A stretch of DNA of 64,000 bases, taken from the NCBI RefSeq assembly GCF_949769195.1, contig NZ_OX458333.1, positions 1,612,001 through 1,676,000 of the forward strand. The letters run 5' to 3'. Positions 7,963-16,009 of this stretch are shown one piece after another; within the stretch, counting starts at the first letter, position 1; every line of letters starts with the position of its first letter. Made by a program: the position numbers and the translations under genes. A model generated the notes under the pieces. That model was not told the DNA's origin and did no database searches. It saw nothing but the letters and a program-made list of their open reading frames with translations. This stretch comes from Methylocaldum szegediense (lineage in GTDB: Bacteria > Pseudomonadota > Gammaproteobacteria > Methylococcales > Methylococcaceae).

Positions 7963-9564
7963 TTACGACCCTTCTCGGAACTTGGGACGCTGCGCCAGAC
8001 ACCTGTCGACCTCGAGTCGCTGTCGCGCCTTGTCCCATCCGAGAATGGAAGCGACATCGGCGGCGATGGCATTTATTTCCTCGACGGGAAAACGGTGCAG
8101 AACGAGCAACGGCAAGCGACGCCGCAGCAAATCGTCCAAATGGACGATCATTTCATTTGCGGCGCAATGATAGAGATCGGCGACAAGGAACGGCAAATCC
8201 GACAGAATGCGAGAGCCGCGCGTTTTGTCCCGTTCGATTCCTCTGAAAATCTCTTCGATCCGCCTGCCATGGCGGAACCTCAGCCAGCGGATCTCCTCCT
8301 CGCCGAGCCCTAAGTTTCGGCCTCGCTCTACGGTACCCGTAACCCATTCCGAATACGTCCGGTCCGGAGCCCAGGGGAAAGCCAAATCCGTCGTCGTGCA
8401 GGCGCGGCGGACACCCAGCTTTCGGCAAACCTTGTCGACGATCACCGCCGCGTCGTAACGCGCAGATGTGAACTTGCCACCTATCGAGACCAACATACCA
8501 TTCTTCAGCTCGTGCAGGGTCCATTCGCGGCTCAGTGCCGAAGGCGAAAGTCGTTTGCTACCCCGCAACACGCGAAGGCCTGCGAATCCGCCCAGAATAT
8601 CCTGTTCGCTCCATTGCACGCCTCCAAGCACCTCGTTCGCCGATCGCAGCAAATAAACGACATCTTCAGGCTCCACCGCGACATACGCAGGGTTTCCAAC
8701 ATAATCCGTGTCGGTCGTACCCAGCAGCGTGAGGCCATACCACGGCACGAGAAAAATCACCCGCCCATCCGTTTTCGAAAAAAACAGCATGGCATCCTTT
8801 CCGGGTAACCCGGGCAAGATGAGATGAACACCTTTGCACAACCGGAATGTCGTGGACGAGAAATCCGGTATGTCCTTCGCCCATGCGCCTGTGGCGTTGA
8901 CCACGCAGCGGGCCCGGACTGGCGCCTGTTCTCCCGTTACTTGATCCTTGACGATGACATCCATCACTCGTCCGCGCCGCTGTTCATATGCAATGGCCCC
9001 GCAATAGTTGATTACGACCGCGCCTGCAGCTGCGGCGCCATCCACCAACTCCAGCACGAACCGGGCATCGTCGGTCTGTGCGTCCGTGTAAACCCATCCG
9101 CTGTCCAAATCCGTTGCGCGCAGCCACGGAAAACGCAGAGCGAAGGCCGACGCATCCAGGTGCTCATGACGCATTCCGGTCCCGGCGCTACTGCCCAACC
9201 GGTCGTAGATCCAGAGCCCCAAACGGAGCTGCCACGACCTGAAGCGGTCTCCCCGATAAACCGGGATGCCGAAACGGAGCGCTTTGACCCGATGCGGACA
9301 AAGACGCATCAGACGCTGCCTTTCGCTCAGCGTTTTTCGCACCAGGCCAAAATGCCCCTGCGCGAGGTAACGCAACCCGCCGTGGATCAGCTTGGTGGAG
9401 GCCGACGAAGTGGCTCCCGCCCAGTCCCCCTTGTCGATCAAAGCCGTCGCCAATCCACGCAAGGCCGCGTCGTAAGCGGTCCACGCGCCATAAATGCCAC
9501 CACCGACGACCAATAAATCGAAGGTCTTGTTCTTGAGATCAGAAAACCGCCGCTGCATGATCAT
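7963..9564 (-). CDS. glpD: aerobic glycerol-3-phosphate dehydrogenase
   Basis: FAD-dependent, membrane-associated oxidoreductase that oxidises sn-glycerol-3-phosphate to dihydroxyacetone phosphate and feeds electrons to quinone. The FAD-binding GGGIYGAW motif is at residues 21-28. The substrate domain includes the conserved SSRSTKLIHGG-like segment (here TSSASTKLIHGGLRYL) and the C-terminal DAO_C domain. Length (533) matches GlpD. The first ATG is at 9564 and a second at 9558 (MQRRF) is equally possible. No glpK, glpF or glpR is visible nearby, so it is likely a monocistronic gene convergent with psd. Confidence 0.9.
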   Translation of the reverse strand: MIMQRRFSDLKNKTFDLLVVGGGIYGAWTAYDAALRGLATALIDKGDWAGATSSASTKLIHGGLRYLAQGHFGLVRKTLSERQRLMRLCPHRVKALRFGIPVYRGDRFRSWQLRLGLWIYDRLGSSAGTGMRHEHLDASAFALRFPWLRATDLDSGWVYTDAQTDDARFVLELVDGAAAAGAVVINYCGAIAYEQRRGRVMDVIVKDQVTGEQAPVRARCVVNATGAWAKDIPDFSSTTFRLCKGVHLILPGLPGKDAMLFFSKTDGRVIFLVPWYGLTLLGTTDTDYVGNPAYVAVEPEDVVYLLRSANEVLGGVQWSEQDILGGFAGLRVLRGSKRLSPSALSREWTLHELKNGMLVSIGGKFTSARYDAAVIVDKVCRKLGVRRACTTTDLAFPWAPDRTYSEWVTGTVERGRNLGLGEEEIRWLRFRHGRRIEEIFRGIERDKTRGSRILSDLPFLVADLYHCAANEMIVHLDDLLRRRLPLLVLHRFPVEEINAIAADVASILGWDKARQRLEVDRCLAQRPKFREGS

Positions 9565-9971
9565 GATCGCGTTGCTCCCGGATTGACGAGGCCGGTAAAG
9601 GAAGGTCTGACATCAACGGATTCCATCCATGTCCTCTTCGACAAGCTCACCCTAGACCGAACCGGCCACCTTGATCTCTTCGACCACGCTGTGGACAGCC
9701 CTGACCAAAGACTCAACCAGAGCGTCCAAAACTCCCTTCCGGTATTTTTCTAGTCGCAGTCAGCCCCTGGCTCACGCGGCTTGCCACCGCGTTCGATCAA
9801 CCCGGCCTATATTTTTAGGCGCAGGCTAGGATCGCCTTTCGATGGATTGCACATCACCATTGGGTGCTACCACTGGTGGAGATTACCGCCGCGCCTGACT
9901 GTGTACAAACAACCCGATTCCTTTCCGTAAGACGTACGGTTGCCGTTTAGCGCTACCTGTAATCGCTCTCC
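9565..9971. other. intergenic region, glpD / nuclease divergent spacer
   Basis: About 400 bases between two divergent genes. No convincing ORF or RNA gene is visible. It must hold both promoters. A CTCTTCGACAAGCTCACC segment near 9635 resembles a dispersed palindromic repeat half that also appears near 40400. Confidence 0.4.
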
Positions 9972-10832
9972 ATGACGACATCACTTATGACTCGGCTGCG
10001 TATCGCGGTCTTTATCGTCGCTGCTTCAGTGGCGTTGTCCCCCCATCCAGCCAGAAGCAACGACGTTTTTCGCTGGAAAGACGACCAAGGTCGGATTCAC
10101 TATTCGGATCACGGCCCTGAAGGCGCCGAGCCGACAAAATTAAAAGTAGCTACGGCGCCGGCGGTCCACACTGTAAAAGCGGTGTTCGACGGGGACACCA
10201 TCCTGCTAGACAACGGCGAGAGGGTCCGGCTGCTCGGAATCAATACACCCGAGGCGGACGGTCCAAACAAGAAAGGCGAGCCCGGGGGCAACGAAGCCAA
10301 ACATTGGCTTCGGCGACGCCTAATGGGGCGGGTAGTGCGCCTGGAACAGGATAAAGAACCACGGGATCACTACCAGCGCCTATTGGCCCATGTATTCGCA
10401 GACAACGGAGAACATATCAACCTCACCTTGGTCGAGTCGGGCCTGGCTTTTCTGAACCTTCATCCGCCTAATCTCAAGCATGCCCAGGTTTTGATTCAGG
10501 CACAGAACAGGGCGGAGCAGGCAAAGCGCGGTATTTGGGGAATGCCGGATTACCAACCACGACCGGTGGAAACGCTCAATGTCCGGCCGGTACTGCGCGG
10601 CTGGCAACGCCTCATGGGCTCACCGTTCGCCATCGTCGAGAAAAACCGTTATTTGAGTTTGCGGTTTTCCGATCGGTTCGAAGTTCGAGTCGCTAAAGAA
10701 AACCTTAAGCTGTTTCCTTCCTTGGAGACTTATCTGCACAGGCGCGTAGAAGCACGGGGGTGGCTATCCCAGCGGCGAGGCAGATACTCGATTTTTGTCA
10801 GGCACCCGAGCGCCCTCATCGTCCAAAAATGA
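9972..10832 (+). CDS. secreted DUF4124 plus thermonuclease (SNase-like) protein
   Basis: A signal peptide (residues 1 to about 29) is followed by a short DUF4124-type segment (DVFRWKDDQGRIHYSD, residues 31-46) and a staphylococcal nuclease domain (about 66-190). Catalytic equivalents of the Staphylococcus enzyme are in place: Arg86, Glu94 and Arg136, with Ca-ligand Asp73 in FDGDT; the position of Asp40 is Asn91, as is common in bacterial homologues. A C-terminal ~90-residue extension is not recognised. It is probably a periplasmic or secreted nuclease. Fusion of DUF4124 to SNase is occasionally seen in gammaproteobacteria. It appears monocistronic. Confidence 0.85.
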   Translation: MTTSLMTRLRIAVFIVAASVALSPHPARSNDVFRWKDDQGRIHYSDHGPEGAEPTKLKVATAPAVHTVKAVFDGDTILLDNGERVRLLGINTPEADGPNKKGEPGGNEAKHWLRRRLMGRVVRLEQDKEPRDHYQRLLAHVFADNGEHINLTLVESGLAFLNLHPPNLKHAQVLIQAQNRAEQAKRGIWGMPDYQPRPVETLNVRPVLRGWQRLMGSPFAIVEKNRYLSLRFSDRFEVRVAKENLKLFPSLETYLHRRVEARGWLSQRRGRYSIFVRHPSALIVQK

Positions 10833-10889
10833 CCCGGAAGGTTTGAGCTGACCGCAGTTTCGCCACGGATAACACTGCCGCGCGGGTGA

Positions 10890-11747
10890 TCAATACCGGT
10901 AGCGTTTTTCCTCCTCGTAATATTGAGGAAATCCGACGGCCGATTTCAGCTCCTCGAATTCCAGGATGTTCCCCGGCATCCGACCCTGCTTAAGACTGCT
11001 CAAAGCCTCGCGCATCGCGCGAATGCTCGCGTTCAGCAAAGTCAGCGGATAAACCGCTATCTTATAGCCAATCGCTTCCAGCTGGTCCGGCGGCAACACC
11101 GGCGTCTTGCCATACTCGATCATATTAGCCATTTTGGGTCCCTCGACCTCAGCGCAATAGTGCCGCATCTCTTCGACGCTTTCCGGCGCTTCCAAAAACG
11201 TGATATCGGCCCCTAATTCGCGGAATAATCGGCAGCGCGCGATGGCTTCCTCGAGCCCCAGGACCGCACGAGCGTCGGTGCGTGCCATGATGAGTATGTC
11301 GGCGCCGGCATCGCGCGCGTCGACTGCCGCACGGATTCGCATTGCGGCTTCTTCCCGGCTCACCACTGCTTTTCCCTGGGTGTGACCGCAACGCTTGGGA
11401 GCGAGTTGATCTTCGATCATGATGCAGGCGAATCCCGCACGAGCGTAACCCCACACGGTACGTTTCACGTTAAGTGCATTGCCGAAGCCAGTATCGCCAT
11501 CGCCGAACATCGGAATAGAAACGGCACCACAAATATTCCGGCCCTGCTCGACCAATTCCCCGTAGGAAATCAAACCGGTATCGGGCAGGGCCAAGCGAGC
11601 CCCGGACACCGCGAAACCGCTCATAAACCCCATCTCGAAACCCGCTTCCTCAATCAGCCTGGCCGACATGGCGTCGTGGCACCCCGGCATGATACGAATG
11701 CCGGGTGCCGCAAGGAGCTCTTTCAGACGAGTGGTTACCGAGGCCAT
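10890..11747 (-). CDS. isocitrate lyase/PEP mutase superfamily C-C lyase
   Basis: TIM-barrel enzyme of the isocitrate lyase/phosphoenolpyruvate mutase superfamily, 285 residues. The metal-binding loop GDGDTGFGN is at about residues 82-90. The gating loop PKRCGHTQGK carries Cys120, the residue that marks lyases (methylisocitrate, dimethylmalate, isocitrate) rather than PEP mutases. The exact substrate is unresolved: 2-methylisocitrate, dimethylmalate or oxaloacetate are possible. No prpC or prpD neighbour supports the methylcitrate cycle. A strong AGGAGAAC ribosome site precedes the ATG. The DUF502 gene lies upstream on the same strand, 59 bases away. Confidence 0.8.
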   Translation of the reverse strand: MASVTTRLKELLAAPGIRIMPGCHDAMSARLIEEAGFEMGFMSGFAVSGARLALPDTGLISYGELVEQGRNICGAVSIPMFGDGDTGFGNALNVKRTVWGYARAGFACIMIEDQLAPKRCGHTQGKAVVSREEAAMRIRAAVDARDAGADILIMARTDARAVLGLEEAIARCRLFRELGADITFLEAPESVEEMRHYCAEVEGPKMANMIEYGKTPVLPPDQLEAIGYKIAVYPLTLLNASIRAMREALSSLKQGRMPGNILEFEELKSAVGFPQYYEEEKRYRY

Positions 11748-11806
11748 GTTTTGTTCTCCTCGAAATCAGTTGGTGAATGGAAAACCGAAAGGAGCGGAAA
11801 CGGCAG

Positions 11807-12418
11807 CTACGAGGACACCTTCTCGGTAACCCGCTCGAGCTGCGTGGCTTCGTTCGGTCTCGGGAAATCGACGCCGAGACTGATCACGAAACTCGAGGCC
11901 TCCTCGATGCTCATCTCGGACGCCCGGACTCTCGACTCGTGAACGATGACCGTAAAACCCGAAGTTGGGTTCGGCGACGTAGGAACGTACAAGACCAAGT
12001 GTTGGTCGACGCGGTTGGTAATATAGGCCGGCACCCAAACGCCGTCCTTAGGATATTCGATGTAAACCACATCGCGCAGCTTCTCCTTTTCGTCGCCACG
12101 GAACAGATTCAGTATTTTCTTGGTAACTCGGTATATCGTGCCAAGCACAGGGATGCGGTTGAGCAATCTCTCCAGGTAGTACCAGACATGAGCCTTGTCC
12201 TGTTTGAGCAGATAGCCGAAATATGTCAGGAACAGAATAGCGATCGTAAATAACATTATGGGAATAAAGAAGTTTTCATAACGTCCGAAAATACTTAGAA
12301 AAAAATCCCGAAGCAGCCCTTCGACGGCAATTACGATCTGAAGGATGATGACAATGGGCAAAAAGCCCAAAACACCGATAAGAAAATAATCAAAGAATTT
12401 CTGGAACTTCTTCTTCAT
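11807..12418 (-). CDS. DUF502 family membrane protein
   Basis: 203-residue inner-membrane protein with two transmembrane helices (about residues 12-35 and 52-72), followed by a soluble domain with the family hallmarks RIPVLGTIYRVTKK and a TSPNPTSGF loop. DUF502 proteins are widespread in proteobacteria and their function is unknown to me. It could share a transcript with the downstream lyase gene, since only 59 bases separate them. Confidence 0.85.
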   Translation of the reverse strand: MKKKFQKFFDYFLIGVLGFLPIVIILQIVIAVEGLLRDFFLSIFGRYENFFIPIMLFTIAILFLTYFGYLLKQDKAHVWYYLERLLNRIPVLGTIYRVTKKILNLFRGDEKEKLRDVVYIEYPKDGVWVPAYITNRVDQHLVLYVPTSPNPTSGFTVIVHESRVRASEMSIEEASSFVISLGVDFPRPNEATQLERVTEKVSS

Positions 12419-13417
12419 ATTATTACCAATAACTCTAATGGCTTATCTGAATTCCGAAACAAACCGACCAGAGGAGTGAAATCCCCGCAGAGCTTCCTCG
12501 GATCCTACGTAAGTTCTTCGGAATAGAGTACATAAAGAATAATATCAGCCTGGCACGCAACGACAGCGGAACCTTTTTCTACGGCCGAATCAGCCTACTG
12601 CCGGGCACCTCAATAAATGTTGAGGCCCGCGATCATTGTTCAACGGAGCCCGCGGGTACCAGAACGGCTTCGGCGTCAACTAAGCTCGACCTTATCCCCT
12701 GACACCCGGTTTCCCGGGATTCTTGGAAAACGAAAGCATCAGATGTCAACCGTGTACACGTGACCGCTCTTGCCCGAACCCATTGCTCTGTTCTCATCGC
12801 GCTCGACGGGCAGGTTTTGATCGCCGCTCGGACCAGATGCTCTCTCGCTATGGCCGGGCATTCGTTGGATTCCATCTTCGAGGTTCCTTATCCGGGGATC
12901 CTTGGCTTGCTCCCAACGCCCCCATCATGACCGACCATCAGCATTGACCTAGTGTCCCCCCGATCCGACGGGATTTTCAACATTCAGGGCAATGTATACG
13001 AAGAAATCGTTCGCCTTTTATTACCATGCACACGAAGATGCTTCTTCAGTGTTGCAACAGGCCTCAGGAAACAGCGCACCCACATCCGGTGAATTTTTCC
13101 CCTTATCTTGACTGTCGAGTGCGCCGCATTGGGATCAGGATTGAACCCCGGTTATTCCAAGCCCATGGATCCCAATCTCTTCAGAATGGCGTACAACGGG
13201 CGAATGTCCGTTCGTCCGCTCTGATAAATTGGTCCCAAATACGGTAAACCCAAAGCCAGTTGTTGTTTACGAATATCGGACTCCCTTCTGTGCCGGCCGC
13301 CAACGACAGCAGGCCCAATGAAGGCGAAAATTCGCACTAAAAGTGTGTAATTTCTGTCTAGCTTATGTTAGTATTCGCTAATATATGAAGTCTGAAGCCG
13401 TGATGAGGCTCACGCTT
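12419..13417. other. 1-kb region without a supported gene
   Basis: Only short open frames without ribosome sites or recognisable motifs occur here. The last 80 bases before the insertion sequence are AT-rich and hold a small palindrome TTAG(N6)CTAA at 13368-13381. This may be a decayed or regulatory region upstream of the DUF502 gene. Confidence 0.4.
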
Positions 13418-13423
13418 GCTGAT

Positions 13424-14488
13424 TGTCGCGTCTCGTATGATTATTTACCCAGAAGGAGTTATGCTCTGTTCGAAGCCCGGAGCCTTCTCCAGGAGATATT
13501 CGGTTCGTCCAAGTGAGGTTTCTCTCCATGCAGATTCGTCTTCATAAGAACGCCCGTACCACCCCGGCCGTTCGGCAGGCCATTCAAGCGTCCACGTTGA
13601 GCGAGCGCGCCTTGGCCCAAAAGCATGGCATTAGCCGAACGACCGTCCGCAAGTGGAAACACCGCTCCTCGGTCGAAGATGCCTCACACCGGCCCCACAC
13701 CCTCAGAACCACGCTCACGCCCGCCCAGGAAGCCATCGTGGTCTACCTCCGCCAAGCTCTGCTCCTCCCCTTGGATGATCTCCTGGCCGTGACCCGGGAA
13801 TTTCTCAATCCCGCCGTGTCCCGTTCCGGGCTAGACCGCTGCCTGCGCCGCCACGGGGTGGCGTCCCTCAAGACCCTGCTTCCGCCTACAGAGAAGGCGA
13901 AGGTCAAACCCTTCAAGGCCTATGAGCCCGGCTTCCTTCACCTGGATGTTAAGTACTTGCCCGCCATCGACGGCGAACCCCGCCGATACCTGTTCGTCGC
14001 CATCGACCGCGCCACCCGCTGGGTCTATGTCGCCCTCAAGCCCAACCGCACCGCCTTAAGCGCAAAGGACTTCCTCAAAGCGGTGATTCAGGCCGCGCCT
14101 TTCCGCATCCAGAAATGCCTGACCGACAACGGCTCGGAGTTTACCGACCGTTTCCTGACCCGAACTCGGCAGCCCTCGGGGACGCATGAGTTTGACCGCC
14201 TCTGTACTGAACAAGGCATCGAACATCGCCTGATTCCGCCGGGCCGGCCCCAAACGAATGGCCTGGTGGAACGCTTCAATGGCCGCATCGAGGAGGTGTT
14301 GCAAACCCATCACTTCGATTCAACCGCCGATCTGGACACCACCCTGCACCGCTATGTCGAGCTGTACAATCATCACATTCCCCAAAAGGCCTTACGCCAT
14401 CTCACCCCGATCCAGGCTCTCAAAAACTGGCAACTGTCCCATCCTCATCTTTTTCGAAAGAAGGTTTACGATCTTGCGGGACTTGACA
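13424..14488 (+). mobile_element. IS481-family insertion sequence, copy 1
   Basis: The 1065-bp element is bounded by 26-bp imperfect terminal repeats (about 18 of 26 positions match): the left end begins TGTCGCGTCTCGTATGATTA and the right end, read inward, begins TGTCAAGTCCCGCAAGATCG. It is flanked by a 6-bp direct repeat GCTGAT at 13418-13423 and 14489-14494, so this copy shows an intact target duplication. A second copy in the same orientation lies at 51914-52978. Confidence 0.9.
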
Positions 14489-14493
14489 GCTGA
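13528..14493 (+). CDS. IS481-family DDE transposase (copy 1)
   Basis: 321-residue transposase. It has an N-terminal helix-turn-helix (about residues 22-45, RALAQKHGISRTTVRKWK) and an integrase-core catalytic triad Asp140, Asp200, Glu248, the last in LVERFNGR. The start ATG 13528 is preferred over the in-frame GTG 13513. The reading frame leaves the element: the right terminal repeat ends at 14488, and the TGA stop (14491-14493) lies inside the duplicated target GCTGAT. The final residue is therefore specified by host DNA. The protein looks intact and is probably active. Confidence 0.9.
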   Translation: MQIRLHKNARTTPAVRQAIQASTLSERALAQKHGISRTTVRKWKHRSSVEDASHRPHTLRTTLTPAQEAIVVYLRQALLLPLDDLLAVTREFLNPAVSRSGLDRCLRRHGVASLKTLLPPTEKAKVKPFKAYEPGFLHLDVKYLPAIDGEPRRYLFVAIDRATRWVYVALKPNRTALSAKDFLKAVIQAAPFRIQKCLTDNGSEFTDRFLTRTRQPSGTHEFDRLCTEQGIEHRLIPPGRPQTNGLVERFNGRIEEVLQTHHFDSTADLDTTLHRYVELYNHHIPQKALRHLTPIQALKNWQLSHPHLFRKKVYDLAGLDS

Positions 14494-14696
14494 TGACCTT
14501 CAGGCCGTCCATAACGTATTCGATGTTGCACATGCGCCTGGAAGTAACGTCGAGAACTGACGTTTTCGGGACCGATTCGACGACCAATGTGGTCAATTTC
14601 TACCTATCAGCCCTGGAAGACACAGAATGGTCAGCGTCAAGGTGTGTTGGTGACACCCCGGAATTCCAATCAGTCGACCTGCGGAAAACGACAAAT

Positions 14697-14981
14697 ATGG
14701 CTCAGGTGATCATGTACAGCTCTACTTTCTGCCCCTACTGCGTCATGGCGGAGCGTTTGCTTTTAAAGAAGGGCGTCCAACGCATTCATAAGATAATGGT
14801 CGACCTGGAACCGGACCGCCGCGAGGAAATGATGGAAAAGACCCGGCGGCGAACGGTGCCTCAGATTTTCATCGGCGAGGTTTACGTGGGCGGTTACGAC
14901 GAGCTCGCGGCACTAGACCGTCTCGGACAACTCGATCGCTTACTGACGAGCGATCAAGAGCAGGACCATGAATTGCAATGA
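14697..14981 (+). CDS. grxC: glutaredoxin 3
   Basis: 94-residue glutathione-dependent thiol-disulfide oxidoreductase. The active site is CPYC (residues 13-16), with the cis-Pro TVPQIFI and glutathione-contact GGYDEL motifs in their usual places. The ATG at 14697 is chosen because the protein then starts MAQVIMYSSTFCPYC, as in the family; the longer open frame upstream (from 14493) reads through the IS boundary and is not coding. IS481 copy 1 ends 208 bases upstream and could have altered the promoter. Confidence 0.9.
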   Translation: MAQVIMYSSTFCPYCVMAERLLLKKGVQRIHKIMVDLEPDRREEMMEKTRRRTVPQIFIGEVYVGGYDELAALDRLGQLDRLLTSDQEQDHELQ

Positions 14982-15064
14982 TGTCTCATGGGCTCGTTCG
15001 GCTTCCGATCGACATTCGTCCAAGGCGAAGAGCTAGCGGACAACTGTTCGAATCGGACTTACTT

Positions 15065-15078
15065 TTGATCTTTATCAA
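15065..15078. promoter_or_regulatory. FNR/Anr-type binding site upstream of copper-protein cluster
   Basis: The sequence TTGATCTTTATCAA matches the FNR consensus TTGAT-N4-ATCAA at every defined position and sits in the longer near-palindrome TTTTGATCTTTATCAAAA. A TTTAAT hexamer at 15102-15107 would serve as a -10 element, putting the start of transcription near 15114. The box would then be centred near -42, the classical class II activator position. The only gene downstream is the 15334 ORF, 256 bases away. The match is exact; the function is inference. Confidence 0.7.
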
Positions 15079-15333
15079 AACTAAATTCTGGAATATCGGT
15101 CTTTAATAAGGATTTGCTCTGCTCCCGGTCCGTGGTAATCCGAAAAACCTACAGCGGCATCGCGTCACGCTTTGACCGAAACATTGTATGGGACACCCTG
15201 CTTATGTATATTTACCTATTCCTTTCGCTCATTCGGAGGCGCGAGGAAGGCGACAAACCACGGGCTTTTTTTCGGGCTCGCATCAACGACTTTATTACAA
15301 AAATCTGATAACCCACCAAGTGAGGGAAGAGAT

Positions 15334-15918
15334 ATGCGTAAACTAATTTGCTTTAAGAATCATTTGCTCGCCTTGAGTTTGGTCATTTCGGCCGTGATCC
15401 CCGTCTCCGGCTGGGCGCACGGAGGCGCATCGGGCGTCGATGTGGACGCGTGCCGTATTCCAGTCGGCCCACACTGGGTACACTTCACCGCTTATCAACC
15501 GCAACTGACCGGTACCACGGAGTACTGCAATAGCATCCCGGAAATCGGTTCGACCACCTTGGTGTTTGACTACGAAGGCAAGGCACTGCGGAACATGACA
15601 GTTGAATTCGAAGTGACCAAGGAACCGGAAGGAACGCGCATCTTCTACAAAGAACCGTCGACCTACCCGACCGGATCCGCCAACACGACCATCAACTTCA
15701 CCGAACCCGGCAGTTACCTCGCACACGTAACACTGGTCAACGAAGGGCAAAAAGTGGACGCCCACGTACCTTTCACCGTCGGAACGTCGGCAGGCGGGCC
15801 GTCGACCAGCACCTATATCATCGTGGCAGTCATTCTGATCGCAGGCGGCTACATCTTCTATCTTTCGAATGCCTCGTTCAAAGGCGCCGTGGATCGCATG
15901 CTCAAAAAACAGTCTTAA
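15334..15918 (+). CDS. exported membrane-anchored protein, possible N-terminal-His copper protein
   Basis: 194 residues: signal peptide (1-28, ending GWA), periplasmic domain (29 to about 158, beta-rich), one transmembrane helix (about 160-178) and a short basic tail. Cleavage after Ala28 would expose His29 (HGGASG) as the mature N-terminus, a feature shared by CopC-, LPMO- and PmoB-type histidine-brace proteins. Other possible ligands are His47, His50, His131 and His144; Cys40 and Cys65 may pair. The ATG at 15334 has a GAGGGAAGA ribosome site and is preferred over the upstream in-frame start at 15172. No named family is recognised. It is the first gene of the multicopper oxidase cluster, and copper binding is inferred from that context. 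Confidence 0.75.
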   Translation: MRKLICFKNHLLALSLVISAVIPVSGWAHGGASGVDVDACRIPVGPHWVHFTAYQPQLTGTTEYCNSIPEIGSTTLVFDYEGKALRNMTVEFEVTKEPEGTRIFYKEPSTYPTGSANTTINFTEPGSYLAHVTLVNEGQKVDAHVPFTVGTSAGGPSTSTYIIVAVILIAGGYIFYLSNASFKGAVDRMLKKQS

Positions 15919-15944
15919 GGAACTTTCATGTGGGATCGCGTAAC

Positions 15945-15975
15945 TAAGCGCCAAGTCGACCGGGCGCTTTAGCCG
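15945..15975 (+). promoter_or_regulatory. hairpin between first and second copper-cluster genes
   Basis: Inverted repeat CTAAGCGCC ... GGGCGCTTTAG in the 91-base gap between the two genes. It could act as a partial terminator or mRNA-stability element that sets different expression of the first gene and the oxidase. No T-run follows. Confidence 0.45.
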
Positions 15976-16009
15976 ATTCTCCGAAATTTTGTTCCCAACG
16001 GTACTCAAA

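Noticed and set aside
8824-9516. Plus-strand 230-residue frame
   Set aside because: It is antisense to glpD, whose FAD motif and length leave no doubt.
14493-14696. Extended N-terminus of glutaredoxin
   Set aside because: The frame begins at the IS boundary and adds 68 residues unlike any glutaredoxin; the normal start is at 14697.
15334-15918. Calling the first copper-cluster protein PmoD or CopC
   Set aside because: It shares the secretion and anchor layout or the N-terminal His, but I cannot align it to either family by eye, so the name would be a guess.
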